Notes: generated by a model not told the origin, from the letters alone. A stretch of DNA of 18,746 nucleotides from CAILUG01 sp038125665 (GCA_038125665.1 JAYPEI010000026.1:1-18746), one strand, 5' to 3'; shown: positions 7,235-15,159, numbered from the stretch's first letter. Translations and numbers: made by a program.

Positions 7235-8019
7235 TACTTTTTAAAGAACTTAATTTTTCCGTTTTCAGGCGTCGGGATTAATTTCAATAAAGCTCTTACT
7301 AGTTGATCAATTTCAAGAGCAATCTGACTTTGAGGAGCCATTTCAACTAATGGGATGGACTTTTTCCAGCAAGTAGTCATGTATGGATCATCTGATAAAT
7401 GGCCGATTGAGCCCAGTTCTAAGGATAAAAAACGAAGGCACACCTCGTTCATCTTATTGTATAGTATTTTTCCATCTCGGGCTGAAACTCTATTTGGAAT
7501 AAAGAATAGATTTTCTTTTACGTTCATTTCGTTTAATGCTTTGATGAGTCCGTATGCATCTGTAATAGAAGCGGGCTCGTTAGTACCTATAATAAGGCGG
7601 ATATCTGTGGATTCTAATAAAGCGAGAACTGCAGGGGAAATACCAGCAGCAGCGTCAACAACAAGAATGTCATAATCCATACTGAATTCATCAAAATTTC
7701 TTACAAGGTGGATAGTTCGCTCGTAATTCATATTGGCAAGTTCTTTCTTGCCACTTGCGCCTGGAAGAAGATCGAAACCAAAATCAGTTTTTATAACAAA
7801 TGATTTATAGGAATTGGATTCATTATCTGCAATGGAGTTAGCAGGTAAGCGAACGTTAAGAGCAATTTGAGTATTAGCTAATCCCATATCGCCATCGAAT
7901 AGTAGTACTCGCAAATTTTGGCGGGCAAGCGTAAGGGCGAGGTTAACCGCAAAACTGGTTTTACCAACCCCTCCTTTGCCACTTGCTACACATATGCTTC
8001 TAAGTGCTGTATCTGTCAT
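7234..8019 (-). CDS. flhG: MinD-like flagellar number regulator FlhG/FleN
   Basis: A ParA/MinD-type ATPase that limits flagellar number and modulates the sigma-54 activator FleQ in polar-flagellate bacteria. Residues 14-21 form the deviant Walker A (GKGGVGKT), DGDMGLANTQ (42-51) the switch I region, and VVDAAAGISP (near 120) the Walker B. The family's NEPASITDAYGLIKAL follows. At 261 residues it is slightly short. It begins MTDTALRS directly before the first strand, so the N-terminal DQAxxLR helix that stimulates FlhF GTPase in several species is missing, as it also appears to be in Pseudomonas FleN. This fits the loss of the GTPase domain in the neighbouring FlhF-like protein. A 46-bp gap precedes it. 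Confidence 0.93.
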   Translation of the reverse strand: MTDTALRSICVASGKGGVGKTSFAVNLALTLARQNLRVLLFDGDMGLANTQIALNVRLPANSIADNESNSYKSFVIKTDFGFDLLPGASGKKELANMNYERTIHLVRNFDEFSMDYDILVVDAAAGISPAVLALLESTDIRLIIGTNEPASITDAYGLIKALNEMNVKENLFFIPNRVSARDGKILYNKMNEVCLRFLSLELGSIGHLSDDPYMTTCWKKSIPLVEMAPQSQIALEIDQLVRALLKLIPTPENGKIKFFKK

Positions 8020-8065
8020 CTCTTTACCGTATTAGTTGACTTTCAATATAACCTTTAGTGTCTGT

Positions 8066-8890
8066 TCAAAGAGCTACAGATTTGTTGGCAGATCCAGTTT
8101 TTGTATTATGGGCTCTCGTTCGTGGCCTTGAAGTAGTGGCTTTTTTTCTCTTAATTGATTGAGTTGAAACTTTGTCAGTAGATTTAGTCTTGTGGGCTAA
8201 TTCTACTTGCTTTTTAATATTAGTGTCAGCATTAGAGGCATCATCCTGAAAGGATTTAGTTAGATTGTCAGAAGCGTTATTAGTCAAGATATTAATCTTA
8301 TCAATAATCAAAAGCTGAGTATGGGCTGTAGTTTCTAGTAAGTCATTAATTCTAGATAGATTATCGTTAAGGCTTGTTAATTGCTTGATAAGCGACTGTT
8401 CAACTGATGAACCATGGGGGGATTTACTACTTATTGAATCAACTTCAGCGTCTTCCAAAATGGGTATTAGGATATTGTCATTAGCTTCTGCTTGAATTCC
8501 TGCTACTTCAGGGAGACTCTGGGGAAAAGGGAACTCTGAACCGATTGTGGTATGGCTTTCTTGTAGCATTAAGTCTGCCGCATTGCGAACTTTTTCCAAT
8601 GTTGAAAGTTTCTGTTCTGCAGCATGACTTCTAAATAATTCGTTAATGGCTAAAGATTCCCAGTTCTCAGTGGGTTTTTTTATTTCTGGTGAAACTATCA
8701 CTTGCTCAGATGGAGTTAAGTCATAATTACAGACTAAAGTTGGTTTAGATCCCTCGTCTAAAGCAAAGTAGACAATATCTTGTCCGTTTACTTTGGTGCT
8801 AGAAATAATCAAGGCATCATCTTTAAAATTTTGTGAAATGAAGCTGAGCGCCTTTTTTGTGCTCTCAGCCACATGTTTTTTGATGATCAT
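8066..8890 (-). CDS. FlhF-like protein lacking the GTPase domain
   Basis: It sits exactly in the flhF position, between flhA (4-bp ATGA overlap) and flhG. Residues 1-43 resemble the start of FlhF: a KK-rich first strand, a helix (STKKALSFISQ), then DDALIISSTKVNGQDIVYFA. Canonical FlhF continues into an SRP-type NG GTPase and is usually over 400 residues. Here the 274 residues contain no P-loop or other G motifs. Instead there is a linker, a likely coiled coil (about 163-205) and a strongly basic, Ser/Thr-rich tail (about 226-270). The frame is intact, so this is a stable shortened form, not a fresh frameshift. Canonical FlhF marks the cell pole for flagellum assembly. What this version does is unknown. 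Homology rests on the N-terminus and position. Confidence 0.7.
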   Translation of the reverse strand: MIIKKHVAESTKKALSFISQNFKDDALIISSTKVNGQDIVYFALDEGSKPTLVCNYDLTPSEQVIVSPEIKKPTENWESLAINELFRSHAAEQKLSTLEKVRNAADLMLQESHTTIGSEFPFPQSLPEVAGIQAEANDNILIPILEDAEVDSISSKSPHGSSVEQSLIKQLTSLNDNLSRINDLLETTAHTQLLIIDKINILTNNASDNLTKSFQDDASNADTNIKKQVELAHKTKSTDKVSTQSIKRKKATTSRPRTRAHNTKTGSANKSVAL

Positions 8891-11016
8891 ACTTCATTGT
8901 TCTCCTCTATTTGAGGTTCAGAAATACTAATTTTTGCAAGCACTGTTATATCTTGGTCTTCAGGAATTTCTGTGTAAGCGAGTACAACTACACCAGGTGC
9001 TCTAGGTTTGAGACTTTTTGCTAGCCATGCTCTTATCCCTGGTGAAACAACTAGAACAGGTGGGAGCCCAGATTCTTCAGCTACATGTTGCTTTTCTGCG
9101 ATAGCTTTGAATAAGGATTCTGCCATTTTGGGATCCATCACCAACTCGCCTACTTTTCGGCTCTGAGCTAACGTGTTTTGCAGCATATTTTCTAAGGGAG
9201 GATCTAGAGTCATGACTGTCAAAGGTTTGTCGGGTTCGATTAAGTTTTGCATGATTGTTCTGCCCAACCAAGGGCGGATTAAGTTAGTAAGCTCATCAGG
9301 ATCTTTACTCTTAGTAGTTTCAGCTATGAGTCCTTCAAGAATAGTTCGCATGTCTCTAAGAGGTATACCCTCAGACACTAGATTACGAAGTACCTGAGTT
9401 AAGGATGAAAGAGTGAGTTTCTCTGGCAATAGATCTTGCACCAGCTTAGGTGATTTCTCACTAATTTTATCCAATAGCTTTTGCGACTCTTCGTGACCCA
9501 GTAACTCTGCAGAATTGTCTTTTAGAACAGTTATTAGATGAGTAGCTATGGCAGTAGAGTAGTCGACAACGGTATACCCCAGCATTCGAGCATAGTCACG
9601 TTGTGAAGGGAGTATCCACCATGCATCAAGACCATAAGTAGGTTCTTTTGTTTTGATACCATCTAGTGGAATTTCTACATTTCCAGGATTAATCGCTAGT
9701 TCGTACCCTACACGAATTTCACCACGGGCACGTACGATGCCGCGTAGTAAAATATTATAGGTGTCAGGTTTGAGGTCCAGATTATCCCGAACTCGGATTG
9801 GCTGTAGTAGGAAGCCTAACTCAGCAGAAAGTTTCTTCCTCACACCACGAATGCGAATAAGTAGGTTCCCACCGGAGTCATTGCTAATTAATGGAATTAG
9901 TCCGTAACCTATCTCTAAGCTCACCAAGTCAGATTGTTCTATATCATCCCAACCTAGGAGTTCGTCAGGGTTTGATTCCTCCTGCTTTTTGGCTTCTTCA
10001 ACGCGGTCAGCATCAACCTTTTCTCGTCTTTGGGTAGTAATACGATATCCAGTAGCCGCTGATAGTGCGCTGAAAAGTAGAAAAATAAAATGTGGCATAC
10101 CTGGGATAATGCCGAGTAGAAAAAGTATCGCTGAGGCAATCCAAAAAGCTGTGGGATCTGATAATTGACCAGTAGTTTGTGTTGCCATACTTTCGCTGGT
10201 GGTTACACGGGTCACAATAATCGCCGTTGAGAGTGATAGTAGTAATGCTGGTATTTGAGCTACTAATCCATCCCCGATAGTAAGAAGCACATAGATTCTA
10301 CCAGCATCTGCAAAACTAAGGTCATGTTGTAGCATGCCAATAAGAAGGCCGCCGATAATGTTTATGGCAAGAATTATGATGCCAGCAATAGCGTCACCTC
10401 TTACAAACTTGGAGGCACCATCCATAGAACCGAAGAAATCAGATTCTTGTGAAATTTCTTCGCGACGACTTTTTGCTGTTTCTTGATTTATAATTCCCGC
10501 GTTAAGGTCAGCATCTATTGCCATCTGCTTTCCAGGCATGGCATCCAGCGTAAAACGTGCAATCACCTCAGAAACTCTCCCTGCTCCCTTAGTCACCACA
10601 ATAAAATTTATGATCATCAGAATGGAGAAAATAATAAACCCAACAACGTAATTCCCACTAATTACAAAATCACCAAATGACTCGATAACCTGCCCGGCAG
10701 CATCACTGCCTTCATGACCTTTTACCAAGACGATACGAGTGGAGGCTACGTTTAGGCTAAGGCGTAGCATGGTAGCCATCAGCAGAAGGGAAGGGAAAGA
10801 GGAAAATTCTAAGGGTTTTGAGACGTTGATAGAAATCATGATGATGACAAGCCCAAGCACGATGTTTAAGGTAAACATGACATCGAGTAAGAATGCTGGC
10901 ATCGGAATAACCAGCATTGCAATAATTAGGAGGATAAACCCTGGCACTGCTAGTCCTTCTAGTCGGAAAGACTGCAGCACCTGTCCAAAATTTGACATTC
11001 GCAGTGCGTTGATCAT
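8887..11016 (-). CDS. flhA: Flagellar type III export gate protein FlhA
   Basis: FlhA forms the nonameric export gate in the basal-body membrane and docks chaperone-substrate complexes. The 709 residues match the family length (about 690-710). The N-terminal half has about eight membrane segments. Clear family signatures are RLSLNVASTRIVLVKGHEG near residue 87 and RFTLDAMPGKQMAIDADLN near 157. The cytoplasmic half includes the GYTVVDYSTAIATHL and VVLAYTEIPED regions. It starts at ATG 11016; a sigma-54 promoter lies 65-80 bp upstream. flhB is not adjacent in this window. The gene leads the operon flhA - flhF-like - flhG - fliA - two unknowns. Confidence 0.97.
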   Translation of the reverse strand: MINALRMSNFGQVLQSFRLEGLAVPGFILLIIAMLVIPMPAFLLDVMFTLNIVLGLVIIMISINVSKPLEFSSFPSLLLMATMLRLSLNVASTRIVLVKGHEGSDAAGQVIESFGDFVISGNYVVGFIIFSILMIINFIVVTKGAGRVSEVIARFTLDAMPGKQMAIDADLNAGIINQETAKSRREEISQESDFFGSMDGASKFVRGDAIAGIIILAINIIGGLLIGMLQHDLSFADAGRIYVLLTIGDGLVAQIPALLLSLSTAIIVTRVTTSESMATQTTGQLSDPTAFWIASAILFLLGIIPGMPHFIFLLFSALSAATGYRITTQRREKVDADRVEEAKKQEESNPDELLGWDDIEQSDLVSLEIGYGLIPLISNDSGGNLLIRIRGVRKKLSAELGFLLQPIRVRDNLDLKPDTYNILLRGIVRARGEIRVGYELAINPGNVEIPLDGIKTKEPTYGLDAWWILPSQRDYARMLGYTVVDYSTAIATHLITVLKDNSAELLGHEESQKLLDKISEKSPKLVQDLLPEKLTLSSLTQVLRNLVSEGIPLRDMRTILEGLIAETTKSKDPDELTNLIRPWLGRTIMQNLIEPDKPLTVMTLDPPLENMLQNTLAQSRKVGELVMDPKMAESLFKAIAEKQHVAEESGLPPVLVVSPGIRAWLAKSLKPRAPGVVVLAYTEIPEDQDITVLAKISISEPQIEENNEV

Positions 11017-11080
11017 AATCTTTATAAATCAATGAGTTATACTTTTCCTGTCAATCAGATGACAGGGCTTAATGTGTAAA

Positions 11081-11096
11081 TGCAACTCTCATGCCA
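11081..11096 (-). promoter_or_regulatory. Sigma-54 promoter of the flhA-fliA operon
   Basis: On the minus strand TGGCAT, five bases, TTGCA. The invariant GG and GC doublets are exactly 10 bases apart and both boxes are near consensus (TGGCAC-N5-TTGCA). Start expected near 11070, about 55 bases before the flhA ATG. An enhancer-binding activator of the FleQ/FlrA/FlrC type would be needed; none is encoded in the window. Confidence 0.85.
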
Positions 11097-11114
11097 AGCT
11101 TTGCACATCAGGAA

Positions 11115-11141
11115 TAAAGTTATGCATTTTAGAACCGACTT
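11115..11141 (+). promoter_or_regulatory. Sigma-28 promoter of the flgP operon
   Basis: TAAAGTTA (11115-11122), 11-base spacer, ACCGACTT (11134-11141). The -35 is identical to that of the 651 gene and the ACCGAC core matches the flgM promoter. Start expected near 11149, about 60 bases before the flgP ATG. It lies back-to-back with the flhA sigma-54 promoter. Confidence 0.8.
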
Positions 11142-11208
11142 ATCAGATGTAATCTTATGAACATACAACGTGTTGATGCTTAAGCCGATCAAATGCTCGA
11201 GGAAGAAC

Positions 11209-11697
11209 ATGAAAAAACTTTATTGCACTTTGCTTATTTTGGGACTCACAACTGGCTGCACAAGTCTAGATAGCTCACCTGGTTCTGTGCTGACAGCTGT
11301 GCGAAGCTCTCAAAAGATAACTGCCACTGGTTATGCGGTGATTGCCGTCCAGCCAAGTGATGATCCGGCTCAACGTCGTTTGCTCGCAATTAGGGCTTCA
11401 AAGTTAGATGCCTACAGAACACTGGCTGAACAAGTTTATGGTCAATATGTAGATTCCCAGACTACTGTAGGTGATTTGGTGCTGCGAAATGATAGTTTTC
11501 GCAGTAAAGTTGAGGGTGTCATATATGGTGCCGAGTTAGAGAGCATTGATCCATTGGGTGGTGATACCTATGCTGTCACGCTTACCTTGGATAAGAACGT
11601 CGTGCGCGATCTTAGAGTGCTATATTTGCGCTACTCAAGTAGCGATTCGGCAAATCAAAAGTCCTGGCTTGATACGGTAAGAAATGTAGTGCTGTAA
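11209..11697 (+). CDS. flgP: Flagellar outer-membrane lipoprotein FlgP
   Basis: FlgP is an LPP20-family lipoprotein that forms part of the outer-membrane disc around the basal body in Vibrio and relatives and is needed for motility. I start at ATG 11209 (162 residues), preceded by GAGGAAG. This gives a clean lipoprotein signal: MKKLYCTLLILGL then the lipobox LTTGC, with Cys17 as the mature N-terminus. The upstream ATG at 11170 would spoil the signal peptide. The mature part holds the conserved ITATGYAVIAVQP start and the RRLLAIRASKLDAYRTLAEQVYG helix. It leads a sigma-28 operon; flgO, usually its neighbour in Vibrio, is not found here. Confidence 0.9.
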   Translation: MKKLYCTLLILGLTTGCTSLDSSPGSVLTAVRSSQKITATGYAVIAVQPSDDPAQRRLLAIRASKLDAYRTLAEQVYGQYVDSQTTVGDLVLRNDSFRSKVEGVIYGAELESIDPLGGDTYAVTLTLDKNVVRDLRVLYLRYSSSDSANQKSWLDTVRNVVL

Positions 11698-11742
11698 TTA
11701 TACACTAGTTAGTAAATGTTAAATGCTAATAGGTTGAGAGCC

Positions 11743-12891
11743 ATGCGAGTACATATCCAACCATTAATTATTTTATTAGGTTTGCTAAGTTGCTCTGTAC
11801 AGGGTGCTGATGATGATCCTGAGACCATATTAGCCACTTTGAAGCAATCGCTATTAGATGAGAGTTTGCAACAAGGTGTAAGTATGGTAACCAGCGGTTA
11901 TGTAGATAGCAGTGGTCGTTTAGTCGAAAGTACTTATTTTTCAAGCTCTGTCGATGTTAATGGGGTCAGAGTGTTAGAGTATCTACCAGAAGAAGATAGA
12001 CAACAACAGGCTACTAATATTGGTACCCTACCTCCTGCCTTACAGGCATTGGCCTATGGAAGTTGTTTACGTCCCCGTCCAGTAATGAAGCGTAATGCAG
12101 TTGTCTCTATAAATCAGGATACAAGAAGTTTACCCACACTCCAAAGTTTAGTAGAAAGAAGTATTTTCTCCACTTTCCAGAATGAATGGGAACTAAGTGT
12201 TGATACACAGCGTTCTCTAGGAAATCGTTATGAGGATGCATACTTAGGTAGAACCAGAACACAGAACACAGATTTTCTCTTTCAAATAGAGCTTATCGAA
12301 CTAGCTGAAGCTAGAGATATGCCCGGGATAAAAGCCAAGCTTAATGTGCTGGGTCAACAAGTGAAGATAGGTTTTAATCGGCTATTACAGGCAAATCCTA
12401 TGATGGAGGTTGCTCCTGTTGCGTTAGCTGATCCTGTTGCATTGGAGCTTGTTTTTACTTTGGTTGATTTAGTGCAGACAGGAAATAATAAGGAAAAAAT
12501 TTTTTACTTGTTGCTCAGTCGGGACGGAAGTAGTCTGGTGACAGATAATGATTTGCGTAACTTCGAAGATGGATTGAAGTCACGACTTGAAAACTGGCGA
12601 AAAGCTTTACTGCCTGAGGATTCCTGTGTACTACAGTTTGCCTATGTGCATGCAGTCGAAAAACCTAAAACAGTAGCTTTAAACATGGGCAGTTCAAATG
12701 GCCTGAAGGCGGGGGATCGTTTTTTGCTGCTAGGAGAGGACCTTATTAAAGATGGTTTACTTAATGCCGACTGGTCAGAAAATATGTCAATCGCAAAAGT
12801 AGTCTCACTCGGGGTAGACAGAGCACAGTTGGAAATTCTCACAGAGCCTGTTCTTGATGGAACCGACTATATGTATGCGCTACCTTTTTAG
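11743..12891 (+). CDS. flgT: Flagellar assembly protein FlgT
   Basis: FlgT is a periplasmic protein of the H ring that surrounds the polar flagellar basal body in Vibrio and helps assemble the MotX/MotY T ring. I choose ATG 11743 (382 residues): it has GGTTGAGAG just upstream and begins a signal peptide (MRVHIQPLIILLGLLS), with cleavage likely after VQG. LLSC inside it could be a poor lipobox. The middle domain (about 117-215) resembles FlgT-M. The C-terminal domain carries GSSNGLKAGDRFLLLG (about 316-331), matching the small beta-barrel of FlgT-C. Compared with Vibrio FlgT, the first strands of the N-terminal domain look shortened. A possible internal sigma-28 promoter lies near its 3' end. 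Confidence 0.85.
   Translation: MRVHIQPLIILLGLLSCSVQGADDDPETILATLKQSLLDESLQQGVSMVTSGYVDSSGRLVESTYFSSSVDVNGVRVLEYLPEEDRQQQATNIGTLPPALQALAYGSCLRPRPVMKRNAVVSINQDTRSLPTLQSLVERSIFSTFQNEWELSVDTQRSLGNRYEDAYLGRTRTQNTDFLFQIELIELAEARDMPGIKAKLNVLGQQVKIGFNRLLQANPMMEVAPVALADPVALELVFTLVDLVQTGNNKEKIFYLLLSRDGSSLVTDNDLRNFEDGLKSRLENWRKALLPEDSCVLQFAYVHAVEKPKTVALNMGSSNGLKAGDRFLLLGEDLIKDGLLNADWSENMSIAKVVSLGVDRAQLEILTEPVLDGTDYMYALPF
12747..12773 (+). promoter_or_regulatory. Possible internal sigma-28 promoter inside flgT
   Basis: TAAAGATG (12747-12754), exactly 11 bases, GCCGACTG (12766-12773). The TAAAG and GCCGA cores are both perfect and correctly spaced. It would start transcripts about 120 bases before the LysM-like gene at 12902 and so boost the last three genes of the operon. 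Being inside a coding region, it may be chance. Confidence 0.4.
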
Positions 12892-12901
12892 GAGAGAAAA
12901 G

Positions 12902-13330
12902 ATGAAAAAATATACTTCATTATGTCTTGCCATGTTTATGTCGATAACATCAGCGGTGGAAGGTGCTGAAACAGATATAGATAATGCACTGATGACGCTA
13001 TTTGATAATCGAGACATCAGTGAATTTATTGAGTTACGGAAAAGCGATGAGATCGTGGCTGGTAGATATGCTGTTCGTATGGGAGATTCTCTTGATGCCA
13101 TCATAAACAAAGCATATGGAGACAGCTTGATTCGTAAAGATATTTTGCGTCAGGCTTTTGTAGCTAAAAACCCTACTGCTTTTCGCAATGCTAATCCCAA
13201 TTGGTTGTTAGCAGATGCTACTTTGCAAATACCTAATGCAGAGGATGTGCAGTCTCTACTGTTCAAAGACTATGGTGAAGTACGTGAGCGCTATCCACGT
13301 GATACCTCGAGTTGGGTTAAATACCCCTGA
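12902..13330 (+). CDS. Periplasmic LysM/FimV-like domain protein of the flgP operon
   Basis: A 142-residue protein starting at ATG 12902, which has a strong AGGAGAG ribosome-binding site overlapping the flgT stop. Residues 1-22 are a signal peptide (cleavage near VEGA). Residues about 55-111 (GRYAVRMGDSLDAIINKAYG to ATLQIPN) look like a LysM-type or FimV-N-terminal peptidoglycan-binding module. The N-P-x-A-F-R-N-A-N-P-N-W-L stretch is like the FimV form. I infer a cell-wall contact role near the basal-body rings, since it lies between flgT and a FliK-like gene. No established gene name is assigned. Confidence 0.75.
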   Translation: MKKYTSLCLAMFMSITSAVEGAETDIDNALMTLFDNRDISEFIELRKSDEIVAGRYAVRMGDSLDAIINKAYGDSLIRKDILRQAFVAKNPTAFRNANPNWLLADATLQIPNAEDVQSLLFKDYGEVRERYPRDTSSWVKYP

Positions 13331-13339
13331 GAAAAGGTA

Positions 13340-14476
13340 ATGCAAGTTGCCGCCCCCCTACTCATAATCTCACCAGAAAATTCCGTTGAGCGCTTCAGTC
13401 AGCTTAATCTCAAACTTTCTGAGTCGGTGGCTGATGAGCTTGGTTTGAAAAACACCCAAGTAGTTAATGGAGTAGTCAGTGAAGACGGCAAGCAAATTCA
13501 GCTTCGTACACAAGATTGGCGTTTTGTGTCGCTTCCCTTCAATGGCATAGCTTATCGCTCAGCCTCGTTCTGGTTTCGGGTTGAATTCACACCCTATGGG
13601 GTCTATCTGAAGCCACAATCTAAGGAGGCCCATTCTAGAGCATCTGATAGTAAAGACTTGGCTAAAGACATAACTACGGCGAAGATTTCGAAATCCCTAC
13701 CTCAAGAAGAGATAACTAAACCATCAGTAGAACCATATCTTACATCTTCATATTTAGTTGCCCTTACAAACTCCTGGCAGTCTAGAGGCGCATATGAAAT
13801 GGCTCGTTTTCAGCAATTACTTACTCTAAGCCAGTTACCCTTAGTAGCAGAAGCTGTGCGCGGTCTTTTTGTTAAAGGCAAACAAATATCCCCGCGTACA
13901 GTTTATGATTATTTAAGAATGAGTGGCCTATTTTCATCAAAAACTAATAATGGACGCATAGATATTTTAAAACTATTGGATTTGATTAAAGAGCAACCAG
14001 CAAATAATAGTTCAAACAGTGATATAGATGAAGATGTACTTAGAGCAGTTGTTCACCGAATAAGTGCTGGTCAAGTAGAATCATTAATTGCAAAGGAACA
14101 AGGGGAGTTACACTATCGTTTTATTATTATGCTAGAAGATCAGCTTCCTGCAGAGATAGTAATCTTTAGACACAAAGAACAAAGTAGAAGAGGTCGTCAG
14201 CAGCTTGGGGTGGAATTGGAGCTAAATTTTAAGGATGGTCTACCAGTGAAGTTCTCTTGTTTACTTATCGGTGGAGACAGTTTGTCACTTTCTGCGTGGT
14301 CTAGTGATAAATATTTTGTTGCAACACTGCGTGATGGTGAAAAAACGCTTAGAGCCAGTTTGAGGGATAATAGTATAAAACTTGAAAATTTTGCTATTTA
14401 TGAAAGCCCCCCTCCCGTAAGAGTGAAAAAACTCGAAGGTAGTAATCCCGGAGCTGCAGTAGAGTATCGTCTATGA
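13340..14476 (+). CDS. FliK-like flagellar hook-length control domain protein
   Basis: A 378-residue cytoplasm-start protein with no signal peptide, consistent with a type III export substrate or export-apparatus partner. Residues about 235-356 resemble the FliK C-terminal domain: LPAEIVIF, then RRGRQQLGVELELNFKDGLPVKFS and a final LRASLRDNSIKLENFAIYE. That domain in FliK contacts FlhB and switches export specificity. Residues 1-95 may form a small beta domain; 95-130 is a polar linker. It overlaps the FlhB-like gene by 4 bp (ATGA), which fits a physical partnership. A main fliK is probably elsewhere in the genome. The assignment is by domain resemblance, not overall identity. Confidence 0.7.
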   Translation: MQVAAPLLIISPENSVERFSQLNLKLSESVADELGLKNTQVVNGVVSEDGKQIQLRTQDWRFVSLPFNGIAYRSASFWFRVEFTPYGVYLKPQSKEAHSRASDSKDLAKDITTAKISKSLPQEEITKPSVEPYLTSSYLVALTNSWQSRGAYEMARFQQLLTLSQLPLVAEAVRGLFVKGKQISPRTVYDYLRMSGLFSSKTNNGRIDILKLLDLIKEQPANNSSNSDIDEDVLRAVVHRISAGQVESLIAKEQGELHYRFIIMLEDQLPAEIVIFRHKEQSRRGRQQLGVELELNFKDGLPVKFSCLLIGGDSLSLSAWSSDKYFVATLRDGEKTLRASLRDNSIKLENFAIYESPPPVRVKKLEGSNPGAAVEYRL

Positions 14477-14748
14477 AAAAAACAACGCCATCTCCCAAAG
14501 CTGTCGCATTACATTATGATGAACTATCTGCTCCACGGGTGATAGCAAAGGGTGTTGATGAACATGCAATGTTAATCAAAGAGGCAGCTGAACTTTTAGG
14601 GAAGCCTCAGATCGAGAATGATGCACTGGCACAGTCGTTATTAAACTTAGAATTAGATGAAACTATCCCAGAAGAGCTCTATATTTGTGTCGCGGTGGTG
14701 TTATCTTGGGCATACTGGCTAGAGGGAAGAAGACCCCATCAGATGTGA
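14473..14748 (+). CDS. fhlB: FlhB C-terminal domain homologue (FhlB)
   Basis: A 91-residue protein matching only the cytoplasmic C-domain of FlhB/YscU export-switch proteins. The order is VALHYDELSAPRVIAKG (about 11-27), then ALAQSLLNLELDETIPEELY (about 52-71) and a final VAVVLSWAYWLEG. The autocleavage site NPTH of FlhB is replaced by TPSPK, so it should not self-cleave. It lacks all FlhB membrane segments. Stand-alone copies of this domain occur in several proteobacteria and can partly replace the FlhB C-terminal fragment. It is translationally coupled to the FliK-like gene and ends 6 bp from the convergent flgN. Confidence 0.87.
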   Translation: MKKTTPSPKAVALHYDELSAPRVIAKGVDEHAMLIKEAAELLGKPQIENDALAQSLLNLELDETIPEELYICVAVVLSWAYWLEGRRPHQM

Positions 14749-14754
14749 ATTAAA

Positions 14755-15156
14755 CTAAAGCTTTTCAGTGAGCTTGCCTTTTTGCGAATAGAAATTTTGA
14801 GGGCTATCACCATGAGGGTAACGCAAGGAGTTTAGAGCTTCTGTGACGACAGAGAGTTTTTTATCAATTAGTACTTCATTGCGTTTTTGAAGCTTTCTAC
14901 AATGTGCGCCTAGCTCTTCAACAGATGACCAGCTACTTTTTACTTCCATTGAGACATTGTCGTCCTTAAGAATTGCCATGCAGGCTTCTAAGTTAACTCC
15001 ACTGATACGAGCTATGATGGCTTCTTTGCGAGTATGTAATGCATCAAAACCATCCATGTCCTGATTTTTAAGCACAACAAACTCCTGCTCTAGAACTTCC
15101 TCTAGCAGTACCAAATCATCTTTTAATGCCCTAAACTGCGCTATCTGATCGGTCAT
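14755..15156 (-). CDS. flgN: FlgN-type flagellar chaperone
   Basis: FlgN is the cytoplasmic chaperone for the hook-filament junction proteins FlgK and FlgL and helps couple their export to FlgM. The 133 residues are almost all helical, beginning with an acidic antiparallel-helix region (LKDDLVLLEEVLEQEFVVLK). The C-terminal segment contains SLRYPHGDSPQNFYSQKGK, a typical FlgN ending. It starts 3 bp after flgM, the usual gene order, and converges on fhlB. Length is normal for the family (about 130-155). Confidence 0.9.
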   Translation of the reverse strand: MTDQIAQFRALKDDLVLLEEVLEQEFVVLKNQDMDGFDALHTRKEAIIARISGVNLEACMAILKDDNVSMEVKSSWSSVEELGAHCRKLQKRNEVLIDKKLSVVTEALNSLRYPHGDSPQNFYSQKGKLTEKL

Positions 15157-15159
15157 GTA

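Noticed and set aside
8020..8065. Frameshifted remnant of the FlhF GTPase between the flhF-like gene and flhG
   Set aside because: The gap is only 46 bp and no G-motif coding is visible in any frame; the domain is absent, not broken.
10351..10358. Perfect sigma-28 -10 box (GCCGATAA) inside flhA on the plus strand
   Set aside because: No TAAAG-like box lies at the required distance, and it is antisense within flhA.
14265..14292. Minus-strand sigma-28-like site inside the FliK-like gene (ACCGATAA -10)
   Set aside because: The -35-like GAAAGTGA is a weak match and spaced 12 rather than 11 bases; there is no downstream minus-strand gene for it.
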